Notes under the pieces: model-generated
The model's input: only the letters and a program-made list of their open reading frames with translations
Told to the model about the DNA's origin: nothing
Databases searched by the model: none
NCBI GenBank assembly: GCA_027575805.1
Contig: JANBPU010000124.1
Span: 1 to 47,427 of the forward strand
Length of the DNA stretch: 47,427 nucleotides
Direction of reading: 5' to 3'
DNA from: Mycoemilia scoparia
Lineage: Eukaryota; Kickxellomycota; Kickxellomycetes; Kickxellales; Kickxellaceae
Position numbers and translations under genes: made by a program
In this document: positions 36,701 through 46,974 of the stretch, piece by piece
Layout: each line of letters begins with the position of its first letter
Position numbering within the stretch: the first letter of the stretch is position 1

Positions 36701-37911
36701 CAGCAAGAATCTGGTTTTTTATGGCCCGCCATACATATATTCTGGATAGAATCATATTAATATTCGCACCAGATCCTTTCGTTGTCAGGTATGGCTGCAT
36801 GTAGACTTCAGATATTGAATAATACACTGATGTATGTCAATGTGCATGATGTGTGTATATCCCACATCGTTACAAGTCGACAATGGCAATGCTGGGGACA
36901 ATGGCTGTTGTTGTTGCTGTTGTTGCTGTTGCTGCGGCAGAAGATATGCAGGGAAAGTCTCATGGTTATGTCGTAATATTTTGTGGATAGCAGCTAACTA
37001 ACCACATTAGTAATACAAATCTTCCTCTATCATAGAAACTAGTGAGTAAATTATTGCTGAAAAGACACATACCTTGACACAAGCGACGGCCCTTTTCAAG
37101 TGCTTCAGTGCGACTGACAATGTCAGCAAGGGTTCTATCAGAAACACCAGGAACGACAAGGGTAATCGAATCAAGCTTCTCATTCAGATTAGCACTAGTG
37201 CTGGGATTCTTGGCATCATTGAATTCGCGAACGACCAGGGTAACATAGCTTGTATTCAATGCAGAAAGTAAGGCGACTTCGACCCAATGACTGTAATCAG
37301 CTTCGGCCGAGATGTATGTACCATTGCCATCCTCAGAGTCATTTGGTGGTTGTTCAGGGAGATACAGTACGGGATTGCGAGATCCAGCCTTTATGGCCTT
37401 AGATATACCACCCTTGACAGCATCTAGACATTAAAAGCAGTCCATAAAGGTAATGCCAAAAAAAGTTGGTGATGATGTAAGTACGCTTTTTATATCATAG
37501 ATATATACGCACACGAGCAAATCTCTCGATTTCTCATCAGCATCGGATATTCACATATTCATTTATACATATTATATATATATATACAGTCAGTGTCTTA
37601 CCTCTAATCTTTCTAACATCATCAGTATCGTCATCCAAACCACTTCCTTCTGTAGGAGCCAAAACAAGGCGCTGACCAGGAGCACCAAGAGCATGAACTA
37701 CAGCGGGCTCAGTTCCGAATTCCTTGTTAATGGCGAAATGGCCTTCGACAACAGAGGAAATTCCAATTTCGGCGGGAAAGATCTGGGAGTGGTTGCGCAA
37801 AGTATCGAGCTTAGAGTAGACAACAACCAAGGCATCATTGCTGCCACTAGCGGCGCTTTGAAGGGCAGTCAAAGAGGTTTCAGCCAAGATATTAGGAAAT
37901 GGGGTAGCCAT
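33798..37911 (-). CDS. M17 leucyl-aminopeptidase-like protein, six exons
   Basis: Exons (minus) 37911-37602, 37423-37073, 36232-36065, 35141-35072, 34788-34751 and 34585-33798 join in frame to 574 aa; all donors are GT and all acceptors AG. The C-terminal catalytic domain carries the M17 metal and active-site set with correct spacing: K306, D311 (GKGVTYDTGG), K318, D329, then D389, E391 and R393 in DTDAEGR. The offsets (+5, +7, +11, +60) follow bovine LAP almost exactly. Blocks such as FTVATLTGH and RGHMFPAAFL recall the Caenorhabditis W07G4.4-type putative aminopeptidases more than classical LAP3. It is a two-zinc exopeptidase removing N-terminal residues, probably cytosolic and hexameric. 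The N-terminus MATPFPNILAETSLTAL is the first ATG in exon 1. Introns 2 and 3 are long (840 and 923 bp). Confidence 0.93.
35142..36064 (-). other. long intron 3 of the aminopeptidase gene
   Basis: 923 bp from GTAAGC to TGTAG. Two overlapping plus-strand frames of about 118 codons at 35415-35880 are open but show no domain and have no promoter or intron support, so I treat them as chance. Confidence 0.8.
36233..37072 (-). other. long intron 2 of the aminopeptidase gene
   Basis: 840 bp from GTATGT to TGTAG. It contains a TTG/TTGCTG simple repeat at about 36905-36935. No gene is seen on either strand. Confidence 0.8.
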
Positions 37912-39857
37912 ATTTTCTAAACAAACAGATTCGAAATGAGGTGGATAATTTGTCTAAATACTGGGCAATGGTTTAAATGTAAAAAGTCTTGCTACAAATA
38001 CGATTATCTCCAAAGCAATAATAATAATGTAGTAAAACAAACGAAGAAGTGGTTTGGCCTAACTAGCTAGAGAAAGGGCTTGTTTTGATCATTGGGTCTA
38101 TTGCCGCACAAACACCTACTAAACTAGCATGATTCAAAGGTCGTTGCCACACTACGCATATGCAGACAACCATAATGACAAAGAATGCATATAATCAAGA
38201 CATCAACTAGTCAAAGTATCACATAGCGGCGGTTGTAGATTAGCCACCTTCAATCAGTGTGATAAATGGGCCAGCTTTTGACTATAAATGCTAGAAGCTT
38301 ACGTAGAAGGGGTGTCTGAAATCTTTTACACCTATGACGGCAGAGCATTAAATCCTATAATAAACTAGTTATAAAGCCCCTTCTTGCCCTTATCCTAACC
38401 AATCCCGCGCTTGATCATACGTATATGTTCTTCCCCCCAGCCCTCGGGAATGATAAAAGGGCCACCCTTGAAATCGGCCAGTAAGAAGCTTGGCCATGCA
38501 GAGAAGGCGTGCCAATTGATATTGCCAAAGTAGTATCAACCACGATTCATTCACTCATGAAACCTTCTTGCTGATGAGACACACCCAGATACACTTTCAA
38601 TTCAAATCCCAAAATTACACCAAACTATTGGACTATGAACAGCGAGCTTGGAGGAGATCATCTACATTTTGTAACACTCTACTATTTCTCTCTCTGTCTG
38701 TCTCTATACTAATGAATTGTTGTGCGATCCTCCTTATCTCTGTTCCATTGGCATACAGGCTAATGTAGAGTCAAAAATCCTCATGTCAAAATGTTTGGCC
38801 TATAATCAACTTTCCCACGGTCAAATTGTCAATCACTTTTTATTAGGGATTGTCGTTATCAAAACCGCTTTTTTTTGAAAGGTTAATATAGTGTGTGCGT
38901 ACTCGGAGTATGTTGGAAGTCGGAACACAAGACCAACCGTTGAAATGATAGCTGGATATACTCAACCAGTATATTTTCTAGTTCCTTCTATCGAAGGATA
39001 TTTATGTAAACCATTGTAAATGTATATAGCCCAAGTATTGCAAGCCAACACGGTTTATATAGCTTTAAGATACCATCAAAATATCTACAATAGCATCATC
39101 TATTTCCACAGTCATTATAGAGTAGAAAGCGGTGTTAGGATTTGTGTCATTTTTCCTCGGCATTTTTTTCCTACTTGGATCGAGCGAATGATAATTTTCG
39201 AATATTGTTATATACTGGTTTTAGGATATTGCGTTGTTGTAGATGTAAAGCATTCTTGGAGTACCCAAAGTCCGATGGTGAATTGGCTTTGGATTTACTT
39301 GATTTGAGAATATTACAAGTACTCGGTGGTAATAATCTTTTCAAAGACATTTCTAGCCATCCATTTTGCCTCACTCTGGAGAGAGTGGATGGAAACATGT
39401 GAAAGGTAGGGCGAAGTGGTTTGCTAAATAGAGAATGGCAAAGGGAATGAGTACAAGGAGGGGGTAGATGTGTATGGAGCTGTGTGGCGATAGGAATGGT
39501 GAATGGTTTTTTAGCAAACAGACACAAAGAGTAGTAATGGTAAAAAAAGAATAAATAAAAACATTTTGTGTAATTTATTTGTAAATTTTATTATTGGATA
39601 AAGGTATATTGCTTTATTCCAGAAAATCAGCTTGTCGTATTTGTCATTATTATTATTATTATTTATTATCCATTCATTCAAAAGAGCATATGTGCGTGCG
39701 TGCGTGCTTGCTTGCTTAAAGCGGAGAGATAAAAAACCCAAAAGTATCAAAAACGTAGATATGAACTTTCTTGGATAATATCACCACGTTTGCCACCAAT
39801 AGCGACTATTTCCAATGCATAATGGGCTCTGTTTGGAAACCTGTTGGATTGCAATAA
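37912..39857. other. spacer between the DPH5 3' end and the aminopeptidase start
   Basis: 1.9 kb carrying the aminopeptidase promoter and the DPH5 3' UTR. It includes an orphan coding-like fragment at 38395-38535 (minus), described separately. An ATT repeat lies at 39645-39663. No other gene is supported. Confidence 0.5.
38395..38535 (-). pseudogene. orphan coding-like fragment, 46 codons
   Basis: The minus strand is open between TGA (38536-38538) and TAG (38395-38397). It contains FSAWPSFLLADFKGGPFIIP followed by EGWGEEHIRMIKRGIG. The composition (Trp, Gly-Gly-Pro, charged end) and local GC are unlike the surrounding AT-rich DNA and look protein-coding. There is no ATG, and only a weak internal acceptor AG exists after the upstream stop. 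It is either a gene remnant or a terminal exon whose upstream exons I could not find. The family is not recognised. Confidence 0.3.
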
Positions 39858-42255
39858 TTAGAACTGAATGCCGAAATCTCTGGCCAAAACACGGTTCAAT
39901 TCAACAACATCGACAGCGTTATCTCTAAGAACTTGGGCCTCAATCTCATGAAGACGTTTTCCAACAAGAACCAGAGAATGGAGTGGCTTTCCAAAATCGG
40001 CAGTCAAAAGTTGTTGCAAAGTCCCGGCTTTAATTACTTGGTCGTCGGATCCGATTCTTGCAACACCGACTGCTAGTGCTTCTGGACCAGAAACTATCAA
40101 TAAAAGGGATAATAATAATAGTAATAGATGTGGTTAAATTGGTGTGACAATAGTGGTAGTAGTAGTAGTAGTAATAATAACAATAATGACAGTAGTAGCA
40201 TTGGTGGTGGTGGTGCAATATTGTTTTTTGCCACATGTTAATGAATAAACCAAATTTCATTCATTAGTTGATGTGGATTAAAAACAAAAAGTTATTTTTA
40301 GTACAATGCAAATTTATCATGACAAAAAAGGGAAATGGAGAAAACACAAATAAACATATATTCTTGTTTTGGATTGAGCCCTTACCTTTTCCATTGCGTT
40401 TTTCTTCAACCTCCAACAACTGTTCAACGGCCTGGTTGACACTCATGTACCTAGGCGGCTCATAAATCTTACGACCCCTGTTCCAAAAACAAATAATAAC
40501 AAATCAAAATGGATTTAGAATAAAAATTACAAAGGTATACACACAACAATGGTTTAGCAGATTTAGAACAAATTCCAATTTGACTATTCTACGCAGACAC
40601 CAACTACCATCATATCCACAATTGTGCATATTTGGTTTTCTAAATGCAGTTTATCTTGGTTTGATGAATTCCCAAATTGAGTATTATCCCTTTGAGTGTT
40701 CTATTTTTAGATCCTTATCAAATAACACAAAATGGATTCATCCTCCATCTCCGCTCTCTCTCTTTCTCTCTCTCTCTCTCTTTGATACTTTTCATTCTCA
40801 GTGTTTGTGCGTATAGATGCGACAATTTCTTTCTTTCTTTTTTCGTACTAGAAAAATTCAAGATTCATGCCAAGAATCGGGGCGTGTGAGACAGGATTGG
40901 AATTGCTTTGTGAGATGTGTTGTGCCAAGATATTTAATCTCATATGGATATTTTATATATACACACACATATATATGCGAATTTATATTATATTTTTCTG
41001 GTGAATTTTTTTAGTAACTCCATATCCAGAACAACAATGATATATTTATATATGTGTGCGAAAAAATACCCATATAATACCTTTATTGATGATATATATG
41101 TACTGGTGCCAAGCAGTAAATTTATCTTTTTTGTACTTTTGTGTGTATAAATATATAATTTCAATATTTTTAATCCTGGCACAACACCTCTTGTCAATAA
41201 ATCTCTGTTCTTGCTCATAATTGATATTCAATCCCTTTTTTGGACTTTGTGTGTGCGTATGCGTGTGGATATGGGTGTCTGCATGTATCAAATTATTTAG
41301 AATTTACTTGCCTTGCCATATTCTCTTCGCTTTGTTCTTTGACTTTTATGTCTATAATCAATGACAAATACACATTAGTATTGATATCAGTATTATATTT
41401 GGAATTAGTCTGTGGCGTATGTATATATGGCTCTTTTCTAAACTCAGCAATGAATTGATTTTTAGATAATATAGTACTTACCCAAAAGACACAATGTGTG
41501 CAAGCCAATGTCAGCATTTTCCTTCAACTTATCATACCAGCTGTCTGGGCGCCAAGTCTCTGTGAAAAATACCATTGAAATGGTTTGACCAAATGTATAC
41601 AATTGCAAGCCAGTAGCTCCAATTACATTCATGATGGATGCATTGTGGATCGTCTTGACTTTAACTCCCATCTCACGAGCTCTGCATACCAAATCCAAAT
41701 GAGTTGTGGCTCTATAAATTAATTAAAATATAAACAGATGTATTTATATTTAGACGGAGTTATTTCTCATAGAGATGCATTTATTGTTGTTGTTGTTATT
41801 ATTAGTATTATCAGAACCAATTGATATTGCTATCTTTATGAGTTGGTATTGAAATAAGTGCCAAGATATTCTGAAAATAATTCATTAATAACTTACGAGT
41901 ATGGATCTCCAACAACCAAAAATGCCACATTTTCTTTATCGGCATCCTTTAGGATAACATCGCTTTCTTGCTCAACCATTTCACGATCAGCCGTAACGAT
42001 TTCCTTCTCGTACAATTTCTCCTATAAATAAATAATGGAATAAAAATAAGTGAGTTGTTATATATTAGTCATAGTAGCTTTTTGCCAAGATTGCGTTTAT
42101 AAATAAATGTAAATACTTGCCAGCTTTTCCTTTTCAATCATCAAAATACTGGTGTAAGCCTCAAGGTATACTCTTTTGCAGGATTTGATGGCTTGGAGCC
42201 CCTTCAAGGTGATGTCATATTCATCTGACAATCCTAGGCCTATAATGTATAGCAT
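39858..42255 (-). CDS. DPH5: diphthine methyl ester synthase, six exons with two GC-AG introns
   Basis: Exons (minus) 42255-42121, 42021-41897, 41711-41482, 41351-41312, 40477-40386 and 40093-39858 join in frame to 285 aa, the same length as human DPH5. The protein follows the family from end to end: [109 protein letters not shown] and [13 protein letters not shown]. It is an SAM-dependent methyltransferase that methylates the modified histidine of eEF2 during diphthamide synthesis in the cytosol. Introns 1 and 4 begin with GCAAGT rather than GT. Both joins are required for frame and homology. Confidence 0.96.
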
Positions 42256-42974
42256 TTTTTCTATCCAGGTGTAAATGATTTTGGTTTTCCAAACCTTTTA
42301 AAAGTTTACGGTTTTTGTGTAATGCTGTTATCTATCTATTTTTTATTGTAAAATTTGACTAAGAGGTATGGTAAATAGATCAGGACAATATTAGATTATG
42401 GGTTGGAGTTAAAAATCCAACTGACCTTCCAAAAAACACAAGGATTATAAGGTGTTCAATTTTGAACAAGGATTCAAACTTGGCTATGAATACCATGTAT
42501 GACAAAGGAGTCGGGTTTACTACAATATCTACTTGTAATATAAATGCTTGTTTATATCAAAGTAAAGGGCCCCAGTAGGAATCAAGTATTGCCGTATGAT
42601 ATTCATGCTGGTTTCATAGTTATAAAATATAGCTTTGCCAAAGCATTATGATCTGGCTATAAACATGGAATCGTAATAAAGTCGACTATGAGTTCAGGTT
42701 TTTTCTAAATATTTTTCAAGACTATATTGTCTATCTTGGTGTTTAAAGGCATATCTGAGCTATGCCTTATAGCTGTAATAGCCGGATCTAGATAATTCAT
42801 GTATGTGCGCTGTTGATCATTCATACTGTACAAGTAATTCATTCCAACTAGTTCCTAACGGAATCCTAAAAAATGATGTAGGGTTTTGTTGAAGTCGGGC
42901 CAAACATTTGGCTCTCTGAAAAGTCATTTATTTAAGCACTTGAAATATAGTTCTGTAATCTGACAACATAATAT
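42256..42974. other. spacer between PS synthase and DPH5
   Basis: 719 bp on the path from the PS synthase stop to the DPH5 start, both on the minus strand. It must contain the PS synthase 3' UTR and the DPH5 promoter. I see no repeat and no clear TATA box. Confidence 0.5.
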
Positions 42975-44583
42975 CTATTCTTGGGACTTTATATCTTTTT
43001 GGTTGTTGTAGACAGCATCCGATTCGGTAGTATCGGTATTTCCATTCTTAGTCAAAACAAATTGCCATAATACATATCCAACCAAAAGTACCAATACTGT
43101 TGACCAGAATGCAATAACTTTATTTGGGAATGGTGCTGGGAATTCGCCCTTTGAGAACTTAAAAATGACCAGCACCTCAGTCATGACAGCAGCAAGAACC
43201 ATCCAAGCATGAGCACCCAGTCTTTTACAGGTTCTACAAAAAACATAAATTAATTGGTTAGATAATTCATTGTAGTGCATAGTGGAGGCTTGTCAAGTAT
43301 ATAGTGTGTAGCTGCGACTTACGGGTTAGAATAATATTCATAATATTCTCGACCAGCAGGTAGAGCAAACAAGAAGAAGAGATTCAGGCGAATAGCAATG
43401 ATAGGATGCTCAGGTGGAATCCAAAGAAAGTACTTCAAATAGAAGACATTGAGCTCAGTAATCGTGACCATCACGATAACAACGAAAAACCCAAAGAAGT
43501 TCTTGAAGCTCTTGGTTGGGGCCCAGTTATATGTAGTCCAGCTATGAGGAGTGAGTTGGGCACCTGCACGCTTGAATTTTCCTGTTAGACTTGGGATCTG
43601 TCTAATTCCGTGCCAAGAGTACGTCTTCATCTTGAAGTATTCGCAGAACTTCATTCCAGTGTAAATTCCGAGCCAATTGCAAGTAAACACGTCTAAAATC
43701 CAGTGGTCCCACCAGCATTCAGCAAAGTTTGGCAATTGATGCTGTAAAGAATACTCCATGACCTCGAAACTAATAGACAGGATCCAGCACATCACGTTGT
43801 CACGAAGAATCAAAGCCTTTGCAAACCATCCGACTGAATGAGCAAGTACAAAAATATCAATTCCATTCCAGAGGTTGGTGGGGGTTAATTCGCAGTGTTC
43901 AGCATAAGATCTTTCGGGCAACTCCACACCAAGATCAGGATCCATGAAAGTCATCATCTGTCTAGCATCATTCTTGTTCTGGAAGAGCAAATATGTTAGG
44001 GCCAACATATATAGTACATTCAATGCCAATATGGCTCTCCAAAATGCTGGATGAGGTCTAATAAATGGTCCATCACGGAATAGTATGATTCCAAATACAA
44101 CAAATACACAACAGATGGCTACTAGGGCCCATTTTGTGTTTAGCTCAACATTGGAATCATCGGTGTATATCGCAACATAAACGAATCCCAGCAATATGGC
44201 AATTAGTGTTGATATCGTGTGGGGTCGGTCTATATATATATATATAGTTTTTTGGGAAAGATAGTGATGAGTGGTTTATATGGATTAGGAAATATTTTGT
44301 ATATCATGTAGCTAGAGCGTTTGTGTGTATATGCGCGAAATGCTTACAGAAAAATTTCAAGGTTGGGTCCTCTGATTCATGAAAAACTAGTTGTAATGTC
44401 GTTGATTTGGAATCCGATTCCAACTCTATAATAACAGTAATAGTAATTGCATTTGAAACCCATGTAATTGGCTTATTAGAAATGCATTAAACATTTCTCT
44501 GACATAACGTTGTTATTACCTTGTGTTTTGCTGTTATTGTCGGGGTTGGCATTTTCTTGTTCATTCTCTAATATCTTTGACAT
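42975..44583 (-). CDS. base-exchange phosphatidylserine synthase (PTDSS-type), four exons
   Basis: Exons (minus) 44583-44520, 44425-44348, 44229-43323 and 43233-42975 join in frame to 435 aa. Family signatures in order: LKFFYRPHTIST at about 44-55 (across an intron), GPFIRPHPAFWR at 101-112, NFAECWWDHWILD at about 215-227, FKRAGAQLTPHSW, TELNVFYLKYF, YYSNPTCKRLG (across the last intron). About eight to ten hydrophobic membrane segments are evident, with a hydrophilic N-terminus (MSKILENEQENANPD) and a polar tail. The enzyme exchanges serine for the choline or ethanolamine head group of existing phospholipids in the ER or its mitochondria-associated membrane. This differs from the CDP-DAG-dependent CHO1 enzyme of yeasts. 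The homologous blocks rejoin cleanly at all three introns. Confidence 0.95.
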
Positions 44584-45162
44584 TATTAAATTCGTTTTTT
44601 GCTCTAGCTTCATTTATAAACAATTCCGAAACAAGCAAATAGCATGAAGGTTGTTGATAAAAGGGGGGCAGCTGTAGCCACACTATATAGAAGAATCTAG
44701 TTTTTATAGCAAAGTAATAAGTCTATATATAAAAGTGAAGAAAACGAGTAATTAAAATAAAGTGGGGTGAAGAGCATGAAGGAAGGAGAGGAAGGCAGAA
44801 ATATAGAATTTGACAACAAGGGGTATACAAAAGCCACACCATATACACAGCCACACTTTTGTGTTGTTTATTTGGGTTCAGGTTATCCCAAAAAAATAAA
44901 AGAGGTGTCCAATCCAATAAGTGTCTCGTGCGTGTACCCATGATTATGGCTGTTTGAGTGGCGGTTTTGGGTTCAAAATTTAGCCTGGTGACGGAAAAGA
45001 AAACAAAGTTGCTATTGGGTGCTCGGATATCAAGCCATGACAAACAAAAATGAGTCCTTTGCGAATTATCATAATCAGCTATTCTGCACTTTTTAGATGC
45101 TGTGTTTTGTTTTATTGATACGAAAGAATAGCCAAGTGGGAATATTTGACAAGGCTTTGAGC
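44584..45162. promoter_or_regulatory. upstream region of the PS synthase gene
   Basis: About 580 bp, AT-rich. A CTATATAG element at 44682-44689 lies 100 bp upstream of the PS synthase ATG and could act as a TATA box. The minus-strand frame at 44723-45043 has no domain. Confidence 0.4.
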
Positions 45163-45268
45163 AAAATGGGTTCCTAGGAGCTGCATATAAAATAGCTCAC
45201 AATTGGGCCAAAATCTGAGAGCCAATTTTTGTCTATGGTATGCCTGATCACCAGTGAAATCTTTCCAA
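45163..45268 (+). pseudogene. decayed coding repeat, copy B
   Basis: Homologous to copies A, C and D. In the shared frame it reads SKMGS-stop-ELHIK-stop-LTIGPKS, then LITSEIFP. Both stops are TAG where copy D has TGG (first position) or TGG (second position). Downstream to 45519 a further open stretch (RTGDAKWHHNGSHMAAFH) may belong to the same relic but has no matching copy here. Confidence 0.65.
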
Positions 45269-45653
45269 GTGTTTCTGGATTTTGAGTTTATGTAGAAATT
45301 GCTTATGGCTTGTGATTGTTGTGGCGTGCATTCGCAATTGTAACTTTGTGGTTAAAGTTTGTTCCATTTGAGGCAAGAACCGGTGATGCGAAGTGGCATC
45401 ACAATGGATCTCACATGGCTGCGTTTCATTTAGTCAAGCAATATGATGTCAATTGCATTTTATCAAAACTAAAAGTTTTCTACCAGGTTGATGTAGTTAT
45501 AGCTCAAATGAAAACTTGAATAAATCATTAGGTCCAGTTTGAATACTTGAAATGTGCTATTCGGCCCGTTATACTATAATACACTTTCACTCGCATCCTC
45601 CTGACGCACTGGAGTCAAAATCAACTAAATATCTCCAATCTCTATCCAGAAAC

Positions 45654-45661
45654 TATAAAAG
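45654..45661 (+). promoter_or_regulatory. TATA box, cysteine-rich gene 1
   Basis: TATAAAAG about 120 bp upstream of the ATG at 45776, followed by a C- and A-rich leader without another ATG. Confidence 0.5.
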
Positions 45662-45775
45662 ATAAATACCTCCAAGCCCAAGTTAAAAGCACAGTTACTC
45701 TATTGCTATTCTCTGCCCAAGAAAACTTACATCCATTCTTATTCTACAAACTTGCAGATCACTACCAGTCCAACA

Positions 45776-45973
45776 ATGCCCAACAATATATTTCTAACGT
45801 CACAAAAGAGCCCTTCTAAAATGTGTGTTCAAATAACCCTAATTTGCATCAGATGCAAGAACCTTTCAAGGTATTCATGGCGCCAATGCCCTTACGGACG
45901 CTATTGCCAGAATATAAGACAGGAAAGTGGTAATACTATCTGTCTTGACTGTGCAGAAAAGTATTACTCCTGA
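45776..45973 (+). CDS. small cysteine-rich protein, 65 aa (copy 1 of a pair)
   Basis: The first ATG after the TATA box gives MPNNIFLTSQKSPSK then MCVQITLICIRC. Seven cysteines follow C-x6-C-x2-C-x10-C-x5-C-x11-C-x2-C, ending CLDCAEKYYS. Two CxxC knuckles at the ends of the module suggest zinc binding. There is no signal peptide, so it is probably intracellular rather than a secreted effector. The gene at 46837 has the same framework. It is followed by AATAAA at 46080-46085. The family is not recognised with certainty; small fungal proteins starting MC with a comparable Cys pattern exist, but I cannot confirm a match. Confidence 0.62.
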   Translation: MPNNIFLTSQKSPSKMCVQITLICIRCKNLSRYSWRQCPYGRYCQNIRQESGNTICLDCAEKYYS

Positions 45974-46836
45974 CCATTTTTTAAAGCTATACTATAAAAC
46001 AGGATTAGATACAACATTGAACCACTAATGATGTATATTATTCTACTATAGCTATTTATAGTATTTCTCCTAGCTTTGCAATAAAATATATTCTTATTTG
46101 CACCATTAATCGAGTTTATTATCTAGTTAGATTTTATACAGGCTTAGAAAAAAACGGGTTGCCCGAGATTGCAAAATAAATGACTTGACATTGGGCCAAA
46201 ACCTGATGAGGACCCATTTCTGCCTACCATAGATTTGATCACTAGCGAAATCTTGCAATATATACATCTATAGTTCATTAAGCATAATAGAAATTATGTT
46301 CTCTATATCAAATGAGAGTTGATTCTACTCACTATTATTGCAATAGAACATATTTGACTCTATATATTACTGATAAATTCAGTTGGTGTCAATTTTGTCT
46401 AATTCATTACATACAACATCTCGTCAATCAACCAGTGAAAGTATATTAGACATCAGATAGAAATACTGTAGTTTTATCTGGAAAAGAGTCAATCAATGCA
46501 CTAAATAAAGCTCTTCTGTTGCTCAAGATCAGATATCAATCTTTTTAGTATATAAGAGCTGTATAATCTTGTTTGCTAATTCTTTCTGCGCCAGATATTA
46601 GGCTTAAATAAAATAAATTAAATAGGAATTGTGAAACATATAAATAGATCTATGTCTATGTCGCAAGCGTGAAGGCTTTATCTTCATCCAATAAATTTCG
46701 CCTCAGCTACCATTCATTCATTCCTCTAAAACATTTCGTTCAATTGAAAAAACAGTCCAATCCAATACCCCTAGCCCCCTATAAACCACTACCACCGAAG
46801 TTCCAAACACCCAAGACGCAGACAGACTTGTATAAA
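45974..46836. other. spacer within the cysteine-rich gene pair
   Basis: Contains the 3' UTR of copy 1, coding-repeat relic C (46150-46253), and several TATA-like sites (46545-46552, 46639-46645, 46780-46786) upstream of copy 2. An out-of-frame mini-frame (ATG at 46652, stop at 46670-46672) precedes copy 2 if the 46639 TATA box is used. Confidence 0.5.
46150..46253 (+). pseudogene. decayed coding repeat, copy C
   Basis: Reads K-T-G-C-P-R-L-Q-N-K-stop-LDIGPKPDEDPFLPT then LITSEI in the shared frame. The stop is TGA at the position where copy D has TGG and copies A and B have TAG. Its alignment ends right after the ITSEI block. Confidence 0.65.
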
Positions 46837-46974
46837 ATGTGTACAAAACATATAAAGAAATGCAAGGTGTGCAAACAATTCAGACATTATTCTTTTCGTA
46901 AATGTTTTGCAGATCGCTGTGAGGGAGTTCTTATAAAAATGAGAATACGTGTATGTCTTAATTGCTCAAAATAA
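46837..46974 (+). CDS. small cysteine-rich protein, 45 aa (copy 2 of a pair)
   Basis: From the first in-frame ATG the protein is MCTKHIKKCKVC..., with C-x6-C-x2-C-x10-C-x4-C-x11-C-x2-C, ending CLNCSK. The frame is open upstream to 46669 without an ATG and is Pro/Lys-rich, so a longer N-terminus through an unseen exon is possible. The TATA-like CTATAAAC at 46779-46786 lies 50 bp upstream. Shared residues with copy 1 include CK at the third Cys, YSxRxC, RYC/DRC and CLxC. An AATAAA overlaps the stop region (46970-46975) and another lies at 47121-47126. Zinc binding is inferred from the two CxxC pairs. It is basic, with no signal peptide. Confidence 0.58.
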   Translation: MCTKHIKKCKVCKQFRHYSFRKCFADRCEGVLIKMRIRVCLNCSK

